Source of the DNA: Desulfovibrio sp. JY
GTDB taxonomy: Bacteria > Desulfobacterota > Desulfovibrionia > Desulfovibrionales > Desulfovibrionaceae
Assembly: GCA_021730285.1 (NCBI GenBank)
Contig: CP082962.1
Span: 2,976,001 to 3,040,000 of the forward strand
Reading direction: 5' to 3'
DNA: 64,000 nucleotides
Position 1 is the stretch's first letter. Every line of letters begins with the position of its first letter. The notes beneath the pieces are model-generated. The model searched no databases, was not told the origin of the DNA, and saw only the letters and a program-made list of their open reading frames with translations. This document shows, piece after piece, positions 17,422 to 26,786 of the stretch. Made by a program: the position numbers and the translations under genes.

Positions 17422-18792
17422 ATGCAGTATGATGCCATCATCATCGGCGGCGGTCCCGGCGGAACCACCGCAGCGAAAATCCTGGCGGCCGGCGGCAAGA
17501 AGGTCGCCATAATCGAGGAAAAGCACTGGGGGGGGACCTGCCTCAATTGCGGCTGCATCCCCACCAAATTGCTCCTTGGGGCCGTTGCGCCCAAAAGCCA
17601 GCTTAACGCGTTGTCGCGGCTGCGGCTGGCCGCCGGGGACGTCAGCGTGGATTTCGGCGCCCTGCGCAACCGGGTCTCCCGGTTCCTCAAGGGCTCGGGC
17701 CAGGTGCTGGCCAAGTCCCTGGCCGACAGCGGCATCACGCTCCAGGGCGGCCAGGCCGTGTGCACCGGCCAGGGCCGCGTCGCCTGCCTCAAGGGCGAGG
17801 CCCGGCAGGACCTGGAAGCCGACGTCGTCATCCTGGCCGGCGGTTCCCACAACGCCGTTTTTTCCAGCATGGCCCCGGACGGTCAGGCCGTGCTCGACAG
17901 CACCGGGGCGCTTAACCTCGAGACCGTGCCTGAAAGCCTGATTATCGTCGGAGCCGGGGCCATCGGCCTGGAGCTCGGGGATTTCTACGCCGCCATGGGG
18001 ACCAAGGTCACCATGGTGGAAGCCGCACCCCACATCGCGCCCACCGAAGACCCGGATATCGCCGCCGAACTGACCCGGGCCATCACCAAGGCCGGCCGGA
18101 CCTGCCTCACCGGCGTCAAGGCCGTTTCCCTGGTGACCAGGGACGGCCAGGCCCGCCTCGAGCTGGAGGACGGCCGCGTCCTCACGGCGGAAAAGGCCCT
18201 GGTGGCCATCGGCCGCGCGCCCAACACCAAGGACCTGGACTGCGAAAAGTCGGGCTGCGCCCGCGACCGGCGGGGATTCGTCGTGGTCGACGACACGCTC
18301 CAGGCCGCGGCCACGGTCTACGCCATCGGCGACATCAACGGCCGGACCCTGCTCGCCCATGCGGCCGAGCACCAGGGCGCCTACGTGGCCCGCCGGATTC
18401 TGGGCGAGGAAACGGGACCGTACGTGCCCGGACCGGTGCCGTCCTGCATTTACGGCAGCACCGAGGCCATGCGCGTGGGCGAGACGGCCAAGGGGCTGCT
18501 CGCGGCGGGACGCCCGGTTTCGGTCTCCTCCGTGCCCCTAAGCCTCAACGCCATCGCCCAGGCCGGAGGCAATGCCACGGGCTGCGTCAAGGTGGTCTGG
18601 GACGGCGAGACGCTCGCCGGCATCGCGGCCGTGGGGCACGGCGTTTCCCATCTGGTCACCGTGGCCCAGCTGCTGCTCGTCGGCGGCTACACGCCGGCGC
18701 GGCTTAACGAGGTCATGTTCGCCCATCCGACCCTGGACGAAATCGTGCCCATGGCCATCCGGGCCCCGCGCAAGCCGGTCACGGCCGGTTGA
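17422..18792 (+). CDS. Dihydrolipoamide dehydrogenase-like flavoenzyme
   Basis: This 456-residue member of the pyridine nucleotide-disulfide oxidoreductase class I family has FAD motif GGGPGGTTAA, active-site GGTCLNCGCIPTK with Cys40 and Cys45, NAD motif GAGAIGLELGD, FAD-site AIGDING, and C-terminal AHPTLDE carrying the base histidine. It should reoxidise dihydrolipoyl groups with NAD+. An extra Cys43 sits between the redox pair where most homologues have Val or Arg. The likely substrate is the lipoyl carrier encoded 40 bases downstream. No 2-oxoacid dehydrogenase or glycine decarboxylase subunits are present here, so a non-standard lipoyl process is implied. Confidence 0.9.
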   Translation: MQYDAIIIGGGPGGTTAAKILAAGGKKVAIIEEKHWGGTCLNCGCIPTKLLLGAVAPKSQLNALSRLRLAAGDVSVDFGALRNRVSRFLKGSGQVLAKSLADSGITLQGGQAVCTGQGRVACLKGEARQDLEADVVILAGGSHNAVFSSMAPDGQAVLDSTGALNLETVPESLIIVGAGAIGLELGDFYAAMGTKVTMVEAAPHIAPTEDPDIAAELTRAITKAGRTCLTGVKAVSLVTRDGQARLELEDGRVLTAEKALVAIGRAPNTKDLDCEKSGCARDRRGFVVVDDTLQAAATVYAIGDINGRTLLAHAAEHQGAYVARRILGEETGPYVPGPVPSCIYGSTEAMRVGETAKGLLAAGRPVSVSSVPLSLNAIAQAGGNATGCVKVVWDGETLAGIAAVGHGVSHLVTVAQLLLVGGYTPARLNEVMFAHPTLDEIVPMAIRAPRKPVTAG

Positions 18793-18832
18793 AAACCGAT
18801 TTTCCGCCTGATCCCAGGCAGGGAGCGTTTCC

Positions 18833-19213
18833 ATGAGTCTGACTTATCCTGATGACCGTTTCTATCACGCCGAACACCTTTGGGCCCAGTCGAAGCCGGA
18901 CGGAACCTTCCTGATCGGCATCACGGATTTTGCCCAAAGCCAGCTCGGCGACGTCGTTTTCGTCGATCTCCCCACTGTGGGGGATCATTTCGACCAGGGC
19001 ACATCCTGCGCCTCCATCGAATCCGTCAAGGTGGTCTCCGAGGCGATCATCCCGGTTGCCGGCGAGATCGTGGCCGTAAACGAGGCCCTGGCCGACACGC
19101 CCGAACTGCTCAACCAGTCCCCGTACGCGGACGGCTGGCTTGTGGTCGTCCGGCCGGACAACGGGACGTGCGGACTGTTAAGCGCTGCGCAATACGCGCA
19201 GCAGGTCGGATAG
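18833..19213 (+). CDS. GcvH-like lipoyl carrier protein
   Basis: This 126-residue protein matches glycine-cleavage H protein in size and core. The lipoylation site is Lys66 in IESVKVVSEAIIP, with GITDFAQSQLGDVVFVDLP before it and AGEIVAVN after it. The lipoyl arm would carry an intermediate or electrons and be reoxidised by the dehydrogenase encoded immediately upstream. No gcvP or gcvT gene occurs in the window, and the gene is flanked by two arylsulfotransferase-like genes. That recalls lipoyl-binding proteins dedicated to sulfur metabolism, as in sHdr systems, although no Hdr subunits are present. A lipoate ligase at 24789-25766 could load it. Confidence 0.85.
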   Translation: MSLTYPDDRFYHAEHLWAQSKPDGTFLIGITDFAQSQLGDVVFVDLPTVGDHFDQGTSCASIESVKVVSEAIIPVAGEIVAVNEALADTPELLNQSPYADGWLVVVRPDNGTCGLLSAAQYAQQVG

Positions 19214-19371
19214 CGCGAACGCGGCAGGCGCCGCTTTTGGGAAAGGCCCGGCGGGTGGGGACCCACCGGGACCGCATGGGGATATTGGGGGGTCATTTTG
19301 AGCATGCCGCGCGCGAAACGCCGCCGGGGCGGCGCGAAGACGCGGCGCAACATGAGAGAGGAGAGAGTCGT

Positions 19372-20763
19372 ATGAAACGGTTGGCAAGGGCATGTGTTGT
19401 TACGGCGTGTCTTTTGGCCCTGTCGGTTCCGGCCCTGGCCTACGAGGCCATGGTGGGCCCGACGGGAGTGCTCAAGTACGACAAGGCCAAAGCGTACAAC
19501 GGGTACACGCTCATTTCCCCTACGGTGAAAAGCAAGATCACCTATCTGATCGACATGGAAGGCAATGTTGTCCACGAGTGGCATTGCCAGTACACGGCCG
19601 GCCTGTACGCGGAACTGCTGCCCAACGGGCACTTGCTTCGCGGTGGGGTTATCCCGCAAAAGAACGTCGGCTTCGGCGGCGTCGGCGGCATCGTCCAGGA
19701 GCTCGACTGGGACGGCAACGTGGTCTGGGAATACAAGATGGCCGACCAGGACCATCTCCAGCACCACACCTTTCACCGCATGCCGAACGGCAACACCCTG
19801 ATTCTCGGCTGGGAGCGCAAGACCAAGCAGGAAGCCTTGGCCAAGGGGCGTGATCCCAAGACCATCCCGACCAAGCCGGTCGAATGCAAGGGCGTCGAAC
19901 ACAACGACTTCTGGGTGGATTTCGTGCGCGAGGTGGACAAGGACGGCAAGACCGTCTGGGAATGGCACGCCTGGGACCATCTCGGCAAGGGGCCGAAAAA
20001 TCTGGATATCAACTTCACCCTGCCGAGGCCCATGGGCAGCGTGTACCCCAACTTCGACTGGACCCACTTCAACACGGTGGATTATCTGCCCAAAACCGAC
20101 CAGATTCTCGTCAATTCCCGCAACTTCAGCGAGTTCTACCTGATCGACCACAAGACCGGGGCCATCGAATACCGCTGGGGCAATCCCGCCGCCTACGGCG
20201 CGGGCAAGTCGCCTTCCTGGTATGACGACGGCGACCAGCAGGTCTTTGGCGAACACTGCGTGACCCCGCTTGAAAACGGCCACATGCTCATCTTCGACAA
20301 CGGTTCCGAGCGCCCCGAGGGCAACCGGTCCCGGGCGGTGGAAATGGATCCCAAGACCGGCAAGGTCGTCTGGGAATACGGCTCCATGGACGTCAACAGC
20401 TTTTTCAGCTTCCGCCAGGGCGGCGTGCAGAAGCTGCCCAACGGCGACGTGCTCGTCACCTCGACCCACCACGGCCACATCTTCGAGGTCACTCCGGACA
20501 AGCGGATCGTCTGGGACTACGTGAACCCCGTCGCTGCCGGCGTGCCCAAGTGCGTGCTCGACGAGGACAAGGATGTCCTGCCAAACGCCCACCTCAAGAT
20601 GATGACCAACGCCGTGCACCGCGCCTACCGCTACGGCCCGGACTATCCGGGGCTCAAAGGCCGGGACCTGGGCAAGAAAACCCCGATGGTCCCAGGCGGT
20701 TGCCCGCTGTTTTTCAAGCAAGGGAGCGCCAAGACGACCACCGCGACAGGCTCAGCTTCCTAA
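19372..20763 (+). CDS. Exported arylsulfotransferase-like beta-propeller
   Basis: This 463-residue paralogue of the protein at 14971 has a signal peptide (MKRLARACVVTACLLALSVP, cut after ALA) and should be periplasmic. It carries the same propeller repeats (LDWDGNVVWEY, MPNGNTLILGWE, LPNGDVLVTS, HIFEVTPDKRIVWDY). Motifs WTHFNTVDYLPKTDQILVNSR and FGEHCVTPLENGHMLIFDNG recall the conserved active-site regions of ASST enzymes. A GAGAGGAG-like ribosome site precedes ATG 19372. It follows the lipoyl carrier after 158 bases and precedes the second porin. Pairing a periplasmic and a cytoplasmic copy hints at transfer or sensing across the membrane; that is speculation. Confidence 0.84.
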   Translation: MKRLARACVVTACLLALSVPALAYEAMVGPTGVLKYDKAKAYNGYTLISPTVKSKITYLIDMEGNVVHEWHCQYTAGLYAELLPNGHLLRGGVIPQKNVGFGGVGGIVQELDWDGNVVWEYKMADQDHLQHHTFHRMPNGNTLILGWERKTKQEALAKGRDPKTIPTKPVECKGVEHNDFWVDFVREVDKDGKTVWEWHAWDHLGKGPKNLDINFTLPRPMGSVYPNFDWTHFNTVDYLPKTDQILVNSRNFSEFYLIDHKTGAIEYRWGNPAAYGAGKSPSWYDDGDQQVFGEHCVTPLENGHMLIFDNGSERPEGNRSRAVEMDPKTGKVVWEYGSMDVNSFFSFRQGGVQKLPNGDVLVTSTHHGHIFEVTPDKRIVWDYVNPVAAGVPKCVLDEDKDVLPNAHLKMMTNAVHRAYRYGPDYPGLKGRDLGKKTPMVPGGCPLFFKQGSAKTTTATGSAS

Positions 20764-21019
20764 GCCGTTTTACGGCGCACTGCACAAGAACGATGGCGCG
20801 GGCCGAAGCTGTCGGCCTGCCTTGTCATAACGGCTTTGAGAACGCTTTTTTGAGAGGCGCGTCCGTTGCCGGGGCTCTGCTTTTGCCCTGAAGTGGATTC
20901 ATATCGCCTATATTGGTGCTTTGATTCCACGATAATCAGGAAGCAAAAACGGGATGCCGCGGGGGGAGACACGTGAGGCGCTTGAAAGCTGTCGCGGAGC
21001 ACATTGAGGAGTATCGCAA

Positions 21020-22489
21020 ATGCAAAGGAAATGGCTTCATCTCGCCGTGGCGATCGTCGCGACGCTTGGGATTTGCACTTCGGCGCTTGCCGCAACCCAG
21101 GTGAGCATGCAGGGATCGTCCGATATCATGGGGACGTTTTACCTCAACCATAACTACACGGGCTGGACGAAAACAGGGAAAAAAACAGAAGATACCTTTC
21201 AGATCTGGCACCGGATTCTTCTGCTGAGCGATTTCAAGGCGAACAATGCGTTGAAGTTTCGCCTTGGCCTCAAAATAATGGATATCTGGGGGCATGGCAC
21301 CTATACGGCCGCCAATCCGTCCGCCGTCATCCTGGTCAATAAGGCCTACCTGCAGTTCAAATGGCCGGATACGCCGATTCAAATCACGGCCGGTCTCCAA
21401 CCCCTGGGCCTGCCCCAGTCGCCGCTGTATAACGGCAGCGCCATTTATTCCGATTGCGTGGCGGCATTGACCGTGAAGGCGCCGCTCATCCCCGACACGC
21501 TCTCGCTCGTGGCGGGGTTCGGACGGCTCTTCGACACCGACAGGACCTATGACGACACGACGACCCAGCGGGCCGATGAGCTGGACGCCTACTTTCTCAC
21601 CCTGCCCGTCACATTGCCCGACTTCAAGTTCACGCCGTGGGGCATGGCTGTCGTGGCCGGCAAGAACACCGATTACAGCCGCAAGAATACCGCGGATGCC
21701 GCGGATTACGGCAACTCCTTCAACAATGCGATTCTTTCCGCCGCCAGCGTCGCCAATATCGCCGGCACCTCCGGGCTCGGACATTGGAAGAACGCGCAAA
21801 ATCCGTATTTTTGGGCTGGCGGCTCTTTTCAGGTCTCCGCCCTGGACCCGGTGCGTTTCTACGCCGACGTGATTTATGGCGCCGGCGCCATGAACGATAG
21901 CAAAGCCGCCCAGCGTCACGGTTGGTTGGTCGATTTCGCGGCCGAATACACTGGCTGGACTGTGATGACTCCCCAGGTCTTCGCCTGGTGGTCCACGGGT
22001 GAAGACAAGTCCACGCTGAACGGTTCCGAACGCATGCCGTATCTTCGCTCCCGCTGGGGACCGGGCAGGACATTCCTGTTTGAAGGAAGCTATGATGTGA
22101 TGCGTGGATCCAGCACGAATACGACTCCTGTGGGAAATTACGGCGTCGGCCTGTCCCTGGCCAATATATCCTTCATCGAGAAACTGACAAACTGCGTTAC
22201 GATTGACTACCTTCGCGGAAACAACAGTGCGCGCGCCATACGGACTTCGCAGCTGCTTGACGATTCCTATATGACCATGGGGCATGACATGGCGGAGGGC
22301 GAATATGTCGTGGGCGTAAACCTCGATACGAAATACATGCTTTACGAAAACCTGGCCCTCGTTCTGGATACGGGCTGGGCGCATGGCAACTTCAAGGAGA
22401 GTGTCTGGGGACACCGCTTGTATAGCCAGGCGGAAAGCAACGGCAACAACACCTGGAAGGTCGCCATGGGCCTTTCCTACAAGTTCTAG
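21020..22489 (+). CDS. Outer-membrane porin, Desulfovibrio type (copy 2)
   Basis: This 489-residue paralogue of the porin at 6541 has a signal peptide ending in ALA, barrel-like alternating strands, and terminal LSYKF. Large segments match copy 1, including NHNYTGWTKTGKKTED, AGFGRLFD and KAAQRHGW. It probably forms a trimeric pore for small anions. An ATTGAGGAG site lies close upstream. It follows the exported arylsulfotransferase-like gene after a 256-base gap and ends in a strong terminator, so it may have its own promoter while serving the same pathway by admitting its substrate. Confidence 0.88.
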   Translation: MQRKWLHLAVAIVATLGICTSALAATQVSMQGSSDIMGTFYLNHNYTGWTKTGKKTEDTFQIWHRILLLSDFKANNALKFRLGLKIMDIWGHGTYTAANPSAVILVNKAYLQFKWPDTPIQITAGLQPLGLPQSPLYNGSAIYSDCVAALTVKAPLIPDTLSLVAGFGRLFDTDRTYDDTTTQRADELDAYFLTLPVTLPDFKFTPWGMAVVAGKNTDYSRKNTADAADYGNSFNNAILSAASVANIAGTSGLGHWKNAQNPYFWAGGSFQVSALDPVRFYADVIYGAGAMNDSKAAQRHGWLVDFAAEYTGWTVMTPQVFAWWSTGEDKSTLNGSERMPYLRSRWGPGRTFLFEGSYDVMRGSSTNTTPVGNYGVGLSLANISFIEKLTNCVTIDYLRGNNSARAIRTSQLLDDSYMTMGHDMAEGEYVVGVNLDTKYMLYENLALVLDTGWAHGNFKESVWGHRLYSQAESNGNNTWKVAMGLSYKF

Positions 22490-22518
22490 CGAAGCGATAA
22501 CGGGCGTTTTCCCCGTCC

Positions 22519-22563
22519 CCTCCGCAATGCCCAGGCAGAGGCCCGGGCGTTGCGGAGGTTTTT
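22519..22563 (+). terminator. Strong rho-independent terminator after the second porin
   Basis: A 14-bp stem (22519-22532 with 22545-22558, one T-G pair) is followed by five T. It closes the arylsulfotransferase-porin transcription unit. Confidence 0.9.
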
Positions 22564-22693
22564 CCGTTGGGAATTCCGGCATGTTTTGCTTTCCCAGGTG
22601 CCGTTTCCCCTGCGAAACGCTGCCATGGCCCTTCGGCCGGGGCAGATGCTTCGCAGCGCAACTCCCAAGCAGAAGAAGTACCAGGAGCGTGCC

Positions 22694-24727
22694 ATGCGTT
22701 TTCGAAGCATCACCACGGCCATGTCGCTTATCATCGGCGCTATCATCCTCGTTATTCAGGCGATATTCATTCTGACGGCGTCATCGTCGGTGTACAAGGA
22801 AAGCGTGACCGCCAAGCGGCATGAGATGGAAGTGCTGGTCAACACCATCGCGAAGTCGGCGGAGGATTTCGGCGAGCAGGAGATGCAGCTGGTGCGGGCC
22901 GCTTCGAACCTGCCGGCCCTGCGGGAATATCTGCGCACCGGTTCCGGCACGGCCCCGGAAATCCTGGCCGGCCTGTCCAGGGCTTCCGACGACGTCAACA
23001 CCTTCTACCTGACCAACGCCCAGGGACGGCAGGTCATCCTCATGACCCAGGGCAAGACCGCGCCGCCGAACGATCTTGGCAAGAGCCCCACGATCCGGGC
23101 CGCCCTGGACGGCGCGGAATCGCGCAGCCGGATTCCGGGTAAAAGCAATGCCACCCAAAAGCTCATCGTGAGCCTCAACGTCCCGATCCGGGGGGAAGAC
23201 GGCGCGGTACTCGGGGTGGTGGGCATGACCTATCCGCTCGACAGGCTCATTGAGCGCTATATCGAGGGCACCCGGCTGGGGAAGACCGGTTTCCCCTTCA
23301 TTTTATCCGAAGCAGGCGTCATGATCGCCCATCCGGACAAACGGCTGATACTGCGTGACGTGGCCGGGGAACCCGGTGTCGCGGCCATGCTCAAGAAAAA
23401 AAACGGCACCGGGACCTGCGCCATGAACGGCAAGGAAAAGGAGATCGTCTGGGTTCATATCCCCGCTTGGCATTGGGTCATGGCCTTCTCCATGGAGCAG
23501 TCCGAGATCGTGGCCCCGGCCGTGCGCCAGCGCAACCAGCTCGTCTGGGCCGGCATAGCCTCCGTGGTGGCCCTGGTCGCCATCAGCATGCTGGCGCTCT
23601 CGCGCCTTGTCGTACGTCCCCTCAAACAGCTCGGGGCCTACGCGGCGGCGGTGGACGGCGGCCATCTCGACGCGCAATTGTCCTTTGCCCGGCCAAACGA
23701 ATTGGGCCAGCTGGCCGAACGGTTGCGGCACATGGTGGCAAGCCTTAAAAGCACCATCGACGAGGCCCGGGAGAAGACCGAATTGGCCAATCAGGCCGTG
23801 GACCGGGCCAACAGTGCCCAGCAGGATGCCGAACAGGCCAGACGTGCCGCCGAGTCCGCCAGGACGGAGGGTATGCTGCAGGCGGCCGGCACCTTGGAAG
23901 GGGTGGTGGGTGTGGTCTCCCAGGTCTCCGAGGAGCTTTCGGCCCAGATCGGGCAATCCAACCAGGGGACGGAACTCCAGAGTACGCGGATGGGGGAAAT
24001 CGCCACCGCCATGGAGGAGATGAACGCCACGGTGATCGAGGTGGCGAAAAACGCGGCCGATGCCGCGGCCGCCGCGGCCCATGCCGGCCAGAGCGCCAAG
24101 GACGGCGCGAGCGTGGTTTCCCAGGCCGTGGCCGGTATCGGCAAAGCGCGGCAGCAGGCGTTTGCGCTCAAGGAAACCATGTCCCTGCTCGGCGGGCAGG
24201 CCAAGGACATCGGGGCGGTTCTGAGCGTGATTTCCGACATCGCCGACCAGACCAATCTGCTGGCCTTAAACGCCGCCATCGAGGCCGCCCGGGCCGGCGA
24301 GGCCGGACGCGGATTCGCCGTGGTGGCCGACGAAGTCAGAAAGCTGGCGGAAAAAACCATGGCCGCCACGGCCGAGGTCGATCAGGCCATCCGGGATATC
24401 CAGAAGCGGACCACGGAAAGCCTTGATGGCGTGGAGCGGGCCGTGAACTCCATCGAGGAGGCGACCGGGCTGGCCGGGCAGTCCGGGGATTCCCTGCAAG
24501 GGATCGTGGCCCTGGTCGAGCAGACCTCGGGCCAGGTGCGGTCCATCGCCACGGCGGCGGAACAGCAATCCGCCACGAGTCAGGAGATCAGCCGCAGCGT
24601 GTCCGATGTGTCCCGCATCTCGGTGGAGCTTTCCGAGGCCATGCACCATTCCTCCCAGGCCGTGGAGGCGATGGTTGCCCAGGCGCAGACGTTGCAGGGA
24701 CTTATCGACGACATGAAGCGGTCGTGA
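22694..24727 (+). CDS. Methyl-accepting chemotaxis protein
   Basis: This 677-residue chemoreceptor has TM1 near residues 12-32, a double-Cache-like periplasmic sensor to about 280, TM2 ([20 protein letters not shown]), a HAMP domain, and a signalling domain. The hairpin tip [20 protein letters not shown] is followed by [16 protein letters not shown]. It would bias swimming in response to a periplasmic ligand. The ATG at 22694 was chosen because the preceding in-frame stretch contains the porin terminator. Its place between the porin and lipoate ligase genes suggests that it senses the compound handled by this region. No C-terminal CheR-binding pentapeptide is seen. Confidence 0.92.
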   Translation: MRFRSITTAMSLIIGAIILVIQAIFILTASSSVYKESVTAKRHEMEVLVNTIAKSAEDFGEQEMQLVRAASNLPALREYLRTGSGTAPEILAGLSRASDDVNTFYLTNAQGRQVILMTQGKTAPPNDLGKSPTIRAALDGAESRSRIPGKSNATQKLIVSLNVPIRGEDGAVLGVVGMTYPLDRLIERYIEGTRLGKTGFPFILSEAGVMIAHPDKRLILRDVAGEPGVAAMLKKKNGTGTCAMNGKEKEIVWVHIPAWHWVMAFSMEQSEIVAPAVRQRNQLVWAGIASVVALVAISMLALSRLVVRPLKQLGAYAAAVDGGHLDAQLSFARPNELGQLAERLRHMVASLKSTIDEAREKTELANQAVDRANSAQQDAEQARRAAESARTEGMLQAAGTLEGVVGVVSQVSEELSAQIGQSNQGTELQSTRMGEIATAMEEMNATVIEVAKNAADAAAAAAHAGQSAKDGASVVSQAVAGIGKARQQAFALKETMSLLGGQAKDIGAVLSVISDIADQTNLLALNAAIEAARAGEAGRGFAVVADEVRKLAEKTMAATAEVDQAIRDIQKRTTESLDGVERAVNSIEEATGLAGQSGDSLQGIVALVEQTSGQVRSIATAAEQQSATSQEISRSVSDVSRISVELSEAMHHSSQAVEAMVAQAQTLQGLIDDMKRS

Positions 24728-24788
24728 CGTCGGCGCGAGGCCCGGCGGCAAGAAAACGTCATTGAACGGACAGATACAGGGTGTGCGC

Positions 24789-25766
24789 GTGCGTTATTTG
24801 CATCTGGAAACAACCGATCCGGCGGTGAATCTCGCCACCGAGGAATGGTTGTTGCGGCACGATACGGCGGATGTCTTCATGTTGTGGCGCAATGGGCCTT
24901 CCATCATCATCGGCCGCAACCAGAACGCGCACGCCCAGATCAATGAAGCGTATGTCCGTGAGCAGGGCATCCCGGTCGTCCGGCGGTTGACCGGCGGCGG
25001 CGCGGTCTTTCATGATCTCGGGAATGTGAATTTCACCTTCATCACGACCGGGCGGACAAGCACCGCGTTGGATTTCAAGCGGTTTACCGATCCCATTGTC
25101 GCGGCCTTGCAGAAAATCGGCGTGCCGTGCCGCCTGGACGGCCGCAACGACCTGACCGTGCATGGCCGCAAGATATCGGGCAATGCCCAGTTCGCCTTGG
25201 GAAATCGCGTATTGCATCATGGGACGTTGCTGTATGCCGCTTCGATGCCGGACATCGCCCAGGCGCTTGTCGTGAACCCGGTGAAATATCAGGACAGGGC
25301 CGTCAAAAGTGTCGCCGCGCGCGTGGCGAACATCCGCTCCTTTCTGCACGAACCGTTGTCCGTCGAGGACTTCATCCAATTCATGTTCACTGCAATAGTC
25401 CCACGTGGTCAAAGCGACGACAGGCGGCTGACGCCTGAGGAGCAGCAGGGAATACAGCTGCTCGCCGACAGAAAATACCGATCGTATGCGTGGAATTTCG
25501 GCTGTTCGCCCAAGTATGCCTTTTCGAAATCCATCCGGACGGCCGGTGGCGTGGTGGAGATCCATTTTGATGTCGCGGGGGGCGTGATACAGGCCCTGAA
25601 GATATTCGGGGAGTTTTTTTCCAAAAATGAATTGGTCTCATTGGAGAATAAAGTCAGAGGATGTTGTCATTCCCGCGAAGCTCTCTTGAAGCGCCTTGAG
25701 GATGTCAACTTGGACGACTACATGCTTGGTGTCGATACGGGGACATTCGTGGACTGTTTTTTTTGA
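24789..25766 (+). CDS. Lipoate-protein ligase A family protein
   Basis: This protein of about 325 residues has the lipoate ligase signatures RRLTGGGAVFHDLGN (lipoyl-AMP binding) and DLTVHGRKISGNAQ with the expected lysine. A C-terminal accessory domain of about 90 residues follows, as in long LplA proteins. It activates lipoate with ATP and attaches it to a carrier lysine. The start is uncertain: GTG 24789 with AGGG seven bases upstream gives the usual VRYLH N-terminus, whereas TTG 24762 adds nine residues. It lies about 5.5 kb after the GcvH-like carrier, on the same strand, and is its natural partner. A dedicated ligase supports a specialised lipoyl pathway. Confidence 0.86.
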   Translation: MRYLHLETTDPAVNLATEEWLLRHDTADVFMLWRNGPSIIIGRNQNAHAQINEAYVREQGIPVVRRLTGGGAVFHDLGNVNFTFITTGRTSTALDFKRFTDPIVAALQKIGVPCRLDGRNDLTVHGRKISGNAQFALGNRVLHHGTLLYAASMPDIAQALVVNPVKYQDRAVKSVAARVANIRSFLHEPLSVEDFIQFMFTAIVPRGQSDDRRLTPEEQQGIQLLADRKYRSYAWNFGCSPKYAFSKSIRTAGGVVEIHFDVAGGVIQALKIFGEFFSKNELVSLENKVRGCCHSREALLKRLEDVNLDDYMLGVDTGTFVDCFF

Positions 25767-25799
25767 TGCGTTCGCAAGCCGTCCTGTTGGCGAACGCAT
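25766..25799 (+). terminator. Possible terminator hairpin after the lipoate ligase
   Basis: ATGCGTTCGC pairs exactly with GCGAACGCAT around a 14-base loop, directly at the end of the ligase gene. No T-run follows, so termination is only suggested. Confidence 0.4.
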
Positions 25800-25917
25800 G
25801 AAGCGGGATGCATACGCTTCATGGCTCGATCCCACGGCCATGGATGCGGGGGCGGGTCCACGTTTTGAGGTGGGGAGCGCGCGAGGGGCGCTCTTATTTT
25901 TACAAAGGGCTCCTGTG

Positions 25918-26382
25918 CTACTCAAACCCCGTCGACAGGGTGAGCGGATCGCGCAGGAAATCGATTTCCTCCTGGGTCAGGATGCAGGGCTCCTGCCCCG
26001 GCGGGTTGGGGGCGGGGCGCAGGCGGCAAAGGGTTTCGCGGGTCTGGGCCAGAAGCGACTCCGGCAGGATCGGCAGCTGGCAAAGCCCCTGGATGCGGCC
26101 TTTGGCCGTGGCCTGGCGCACCACGACCGGGCAGGGCGGATGGAAAAGCGCGATGACCTCCATGCCGCGCCGGCCCAGGACATACATGTCCGCCACGGCT
26201 TCGTCCGCATCCTGACCCACCTCGTAGTAGGCCAGGCGGCAGATCCGCCGGCTTCCCATCAAACGCAAGGCCTCGTCGCAGTCGCGGGCCGCGACCACGG
26301 GATATTTGCCCGACAGGACCCCGGCCATGACGGCGAGGTCGACGATGTCCGGGCTGATGATGCAAACGCTGGCGGCCGGCAT
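25918..26382 (-). CDS. Degenerate receiver-like protein
   Basis: This 154-residue protein begins MPAASVCIISPDIVDLAVMA with an AGGAG site six bases before ATG 26382. The alternating strands and helices over residues 5-115 (VCIISPD, YPVVAARDCDEALRLM, MEVIALFHPP, GLCQLPILPESLLAQTRE) look like a response-regulator receiver. The phospho-acceptor Asp is missing; the third strand reads CRLAYYEVGQ. It is likely a phosphorylation-independent pseudo-receiver. No DNA-binding or enzymatic domain follows. It converges on the lipoate ligase gene and has no obvious partner. The call rests on fold pattern only. Confidence 0.5.
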   Translation of the reverse strand: MPAASVCIISPDIVDLAVMAGVLSGKYPVVAARDCDEALRLMGSRRICRLAYYEVGQDADEAVADMYVLGRRGMEVIALFHPPCPVVVRQATAKGRIQGLCQLPILPESLLAQTRETLCRLRPAPNPPGQEPCILTQEEIDFLRDPLTLSTGFE

Positions 26383-26786
26383 GGGTCTCCTGGCGGATAC
26401 GCTCCATACGTGTCCTTTATCCGATGGGGCAACGCCTCGGTTGGATTCCATTTTTATCATACCAAGGCACTTTTGGGGGAGTGCCGCTTTGATCGGCCGT
26501 GAAGTCGCGGATTTCATTTTTGAGAGGATAGACACATCGCTTTGTTGCGACAGTGTGTTGCCGGCCAAGAGGTTTCCAGTTTCCAGCTTATTGCTAGGAG
26601 GTCGTTCCGGAAGCGCTTCCGGTTACCACCAGGACTTTCCCGGCGGCGGGCGGCGGGGCACGGCCGTGTTGCCCCGGGGCGCGGGAGAGTTCATACTCGG
26701 TGAGGCGAGCGCGGCGTTCGGGAGGTTTTGCCAGCCGGCCGGCTGGGGGCGATCCGCTTGCCAAATCGTTTTCGACGGGAGCTCCC
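26383..26786. other. Gap with palindromes before the glycosyltransferase
   Basis: About 400 bases without a supported gene. It holds a hairpin, GGCACT with AGTGCC near 26466-26485, and a perfect 16-bp palindrome at 26607-26622. It is presumably the divergent promoter region for the receiver-like gene and the glycosyltransferase. Confidence 0.35.
26607..26622. repeat. Perfect 16-bp palindrome
   Basis: CCGGAAGCGCTTCCGG is its own reverse complement and lies about 165 bases before the glycosyltransferase start. It could be a protein-binding site; no second copy was noticed. Confidence 0.5.

Noticed and set aside
18833-19213. Assignment of the lipoyl protein to ordinary glycine cleavage
   Set aside because: No GcvP or GcvT genes in the window and flanking ASST-like genes make a dedicated role more plausible, although it cannot be excluded from this window alone.
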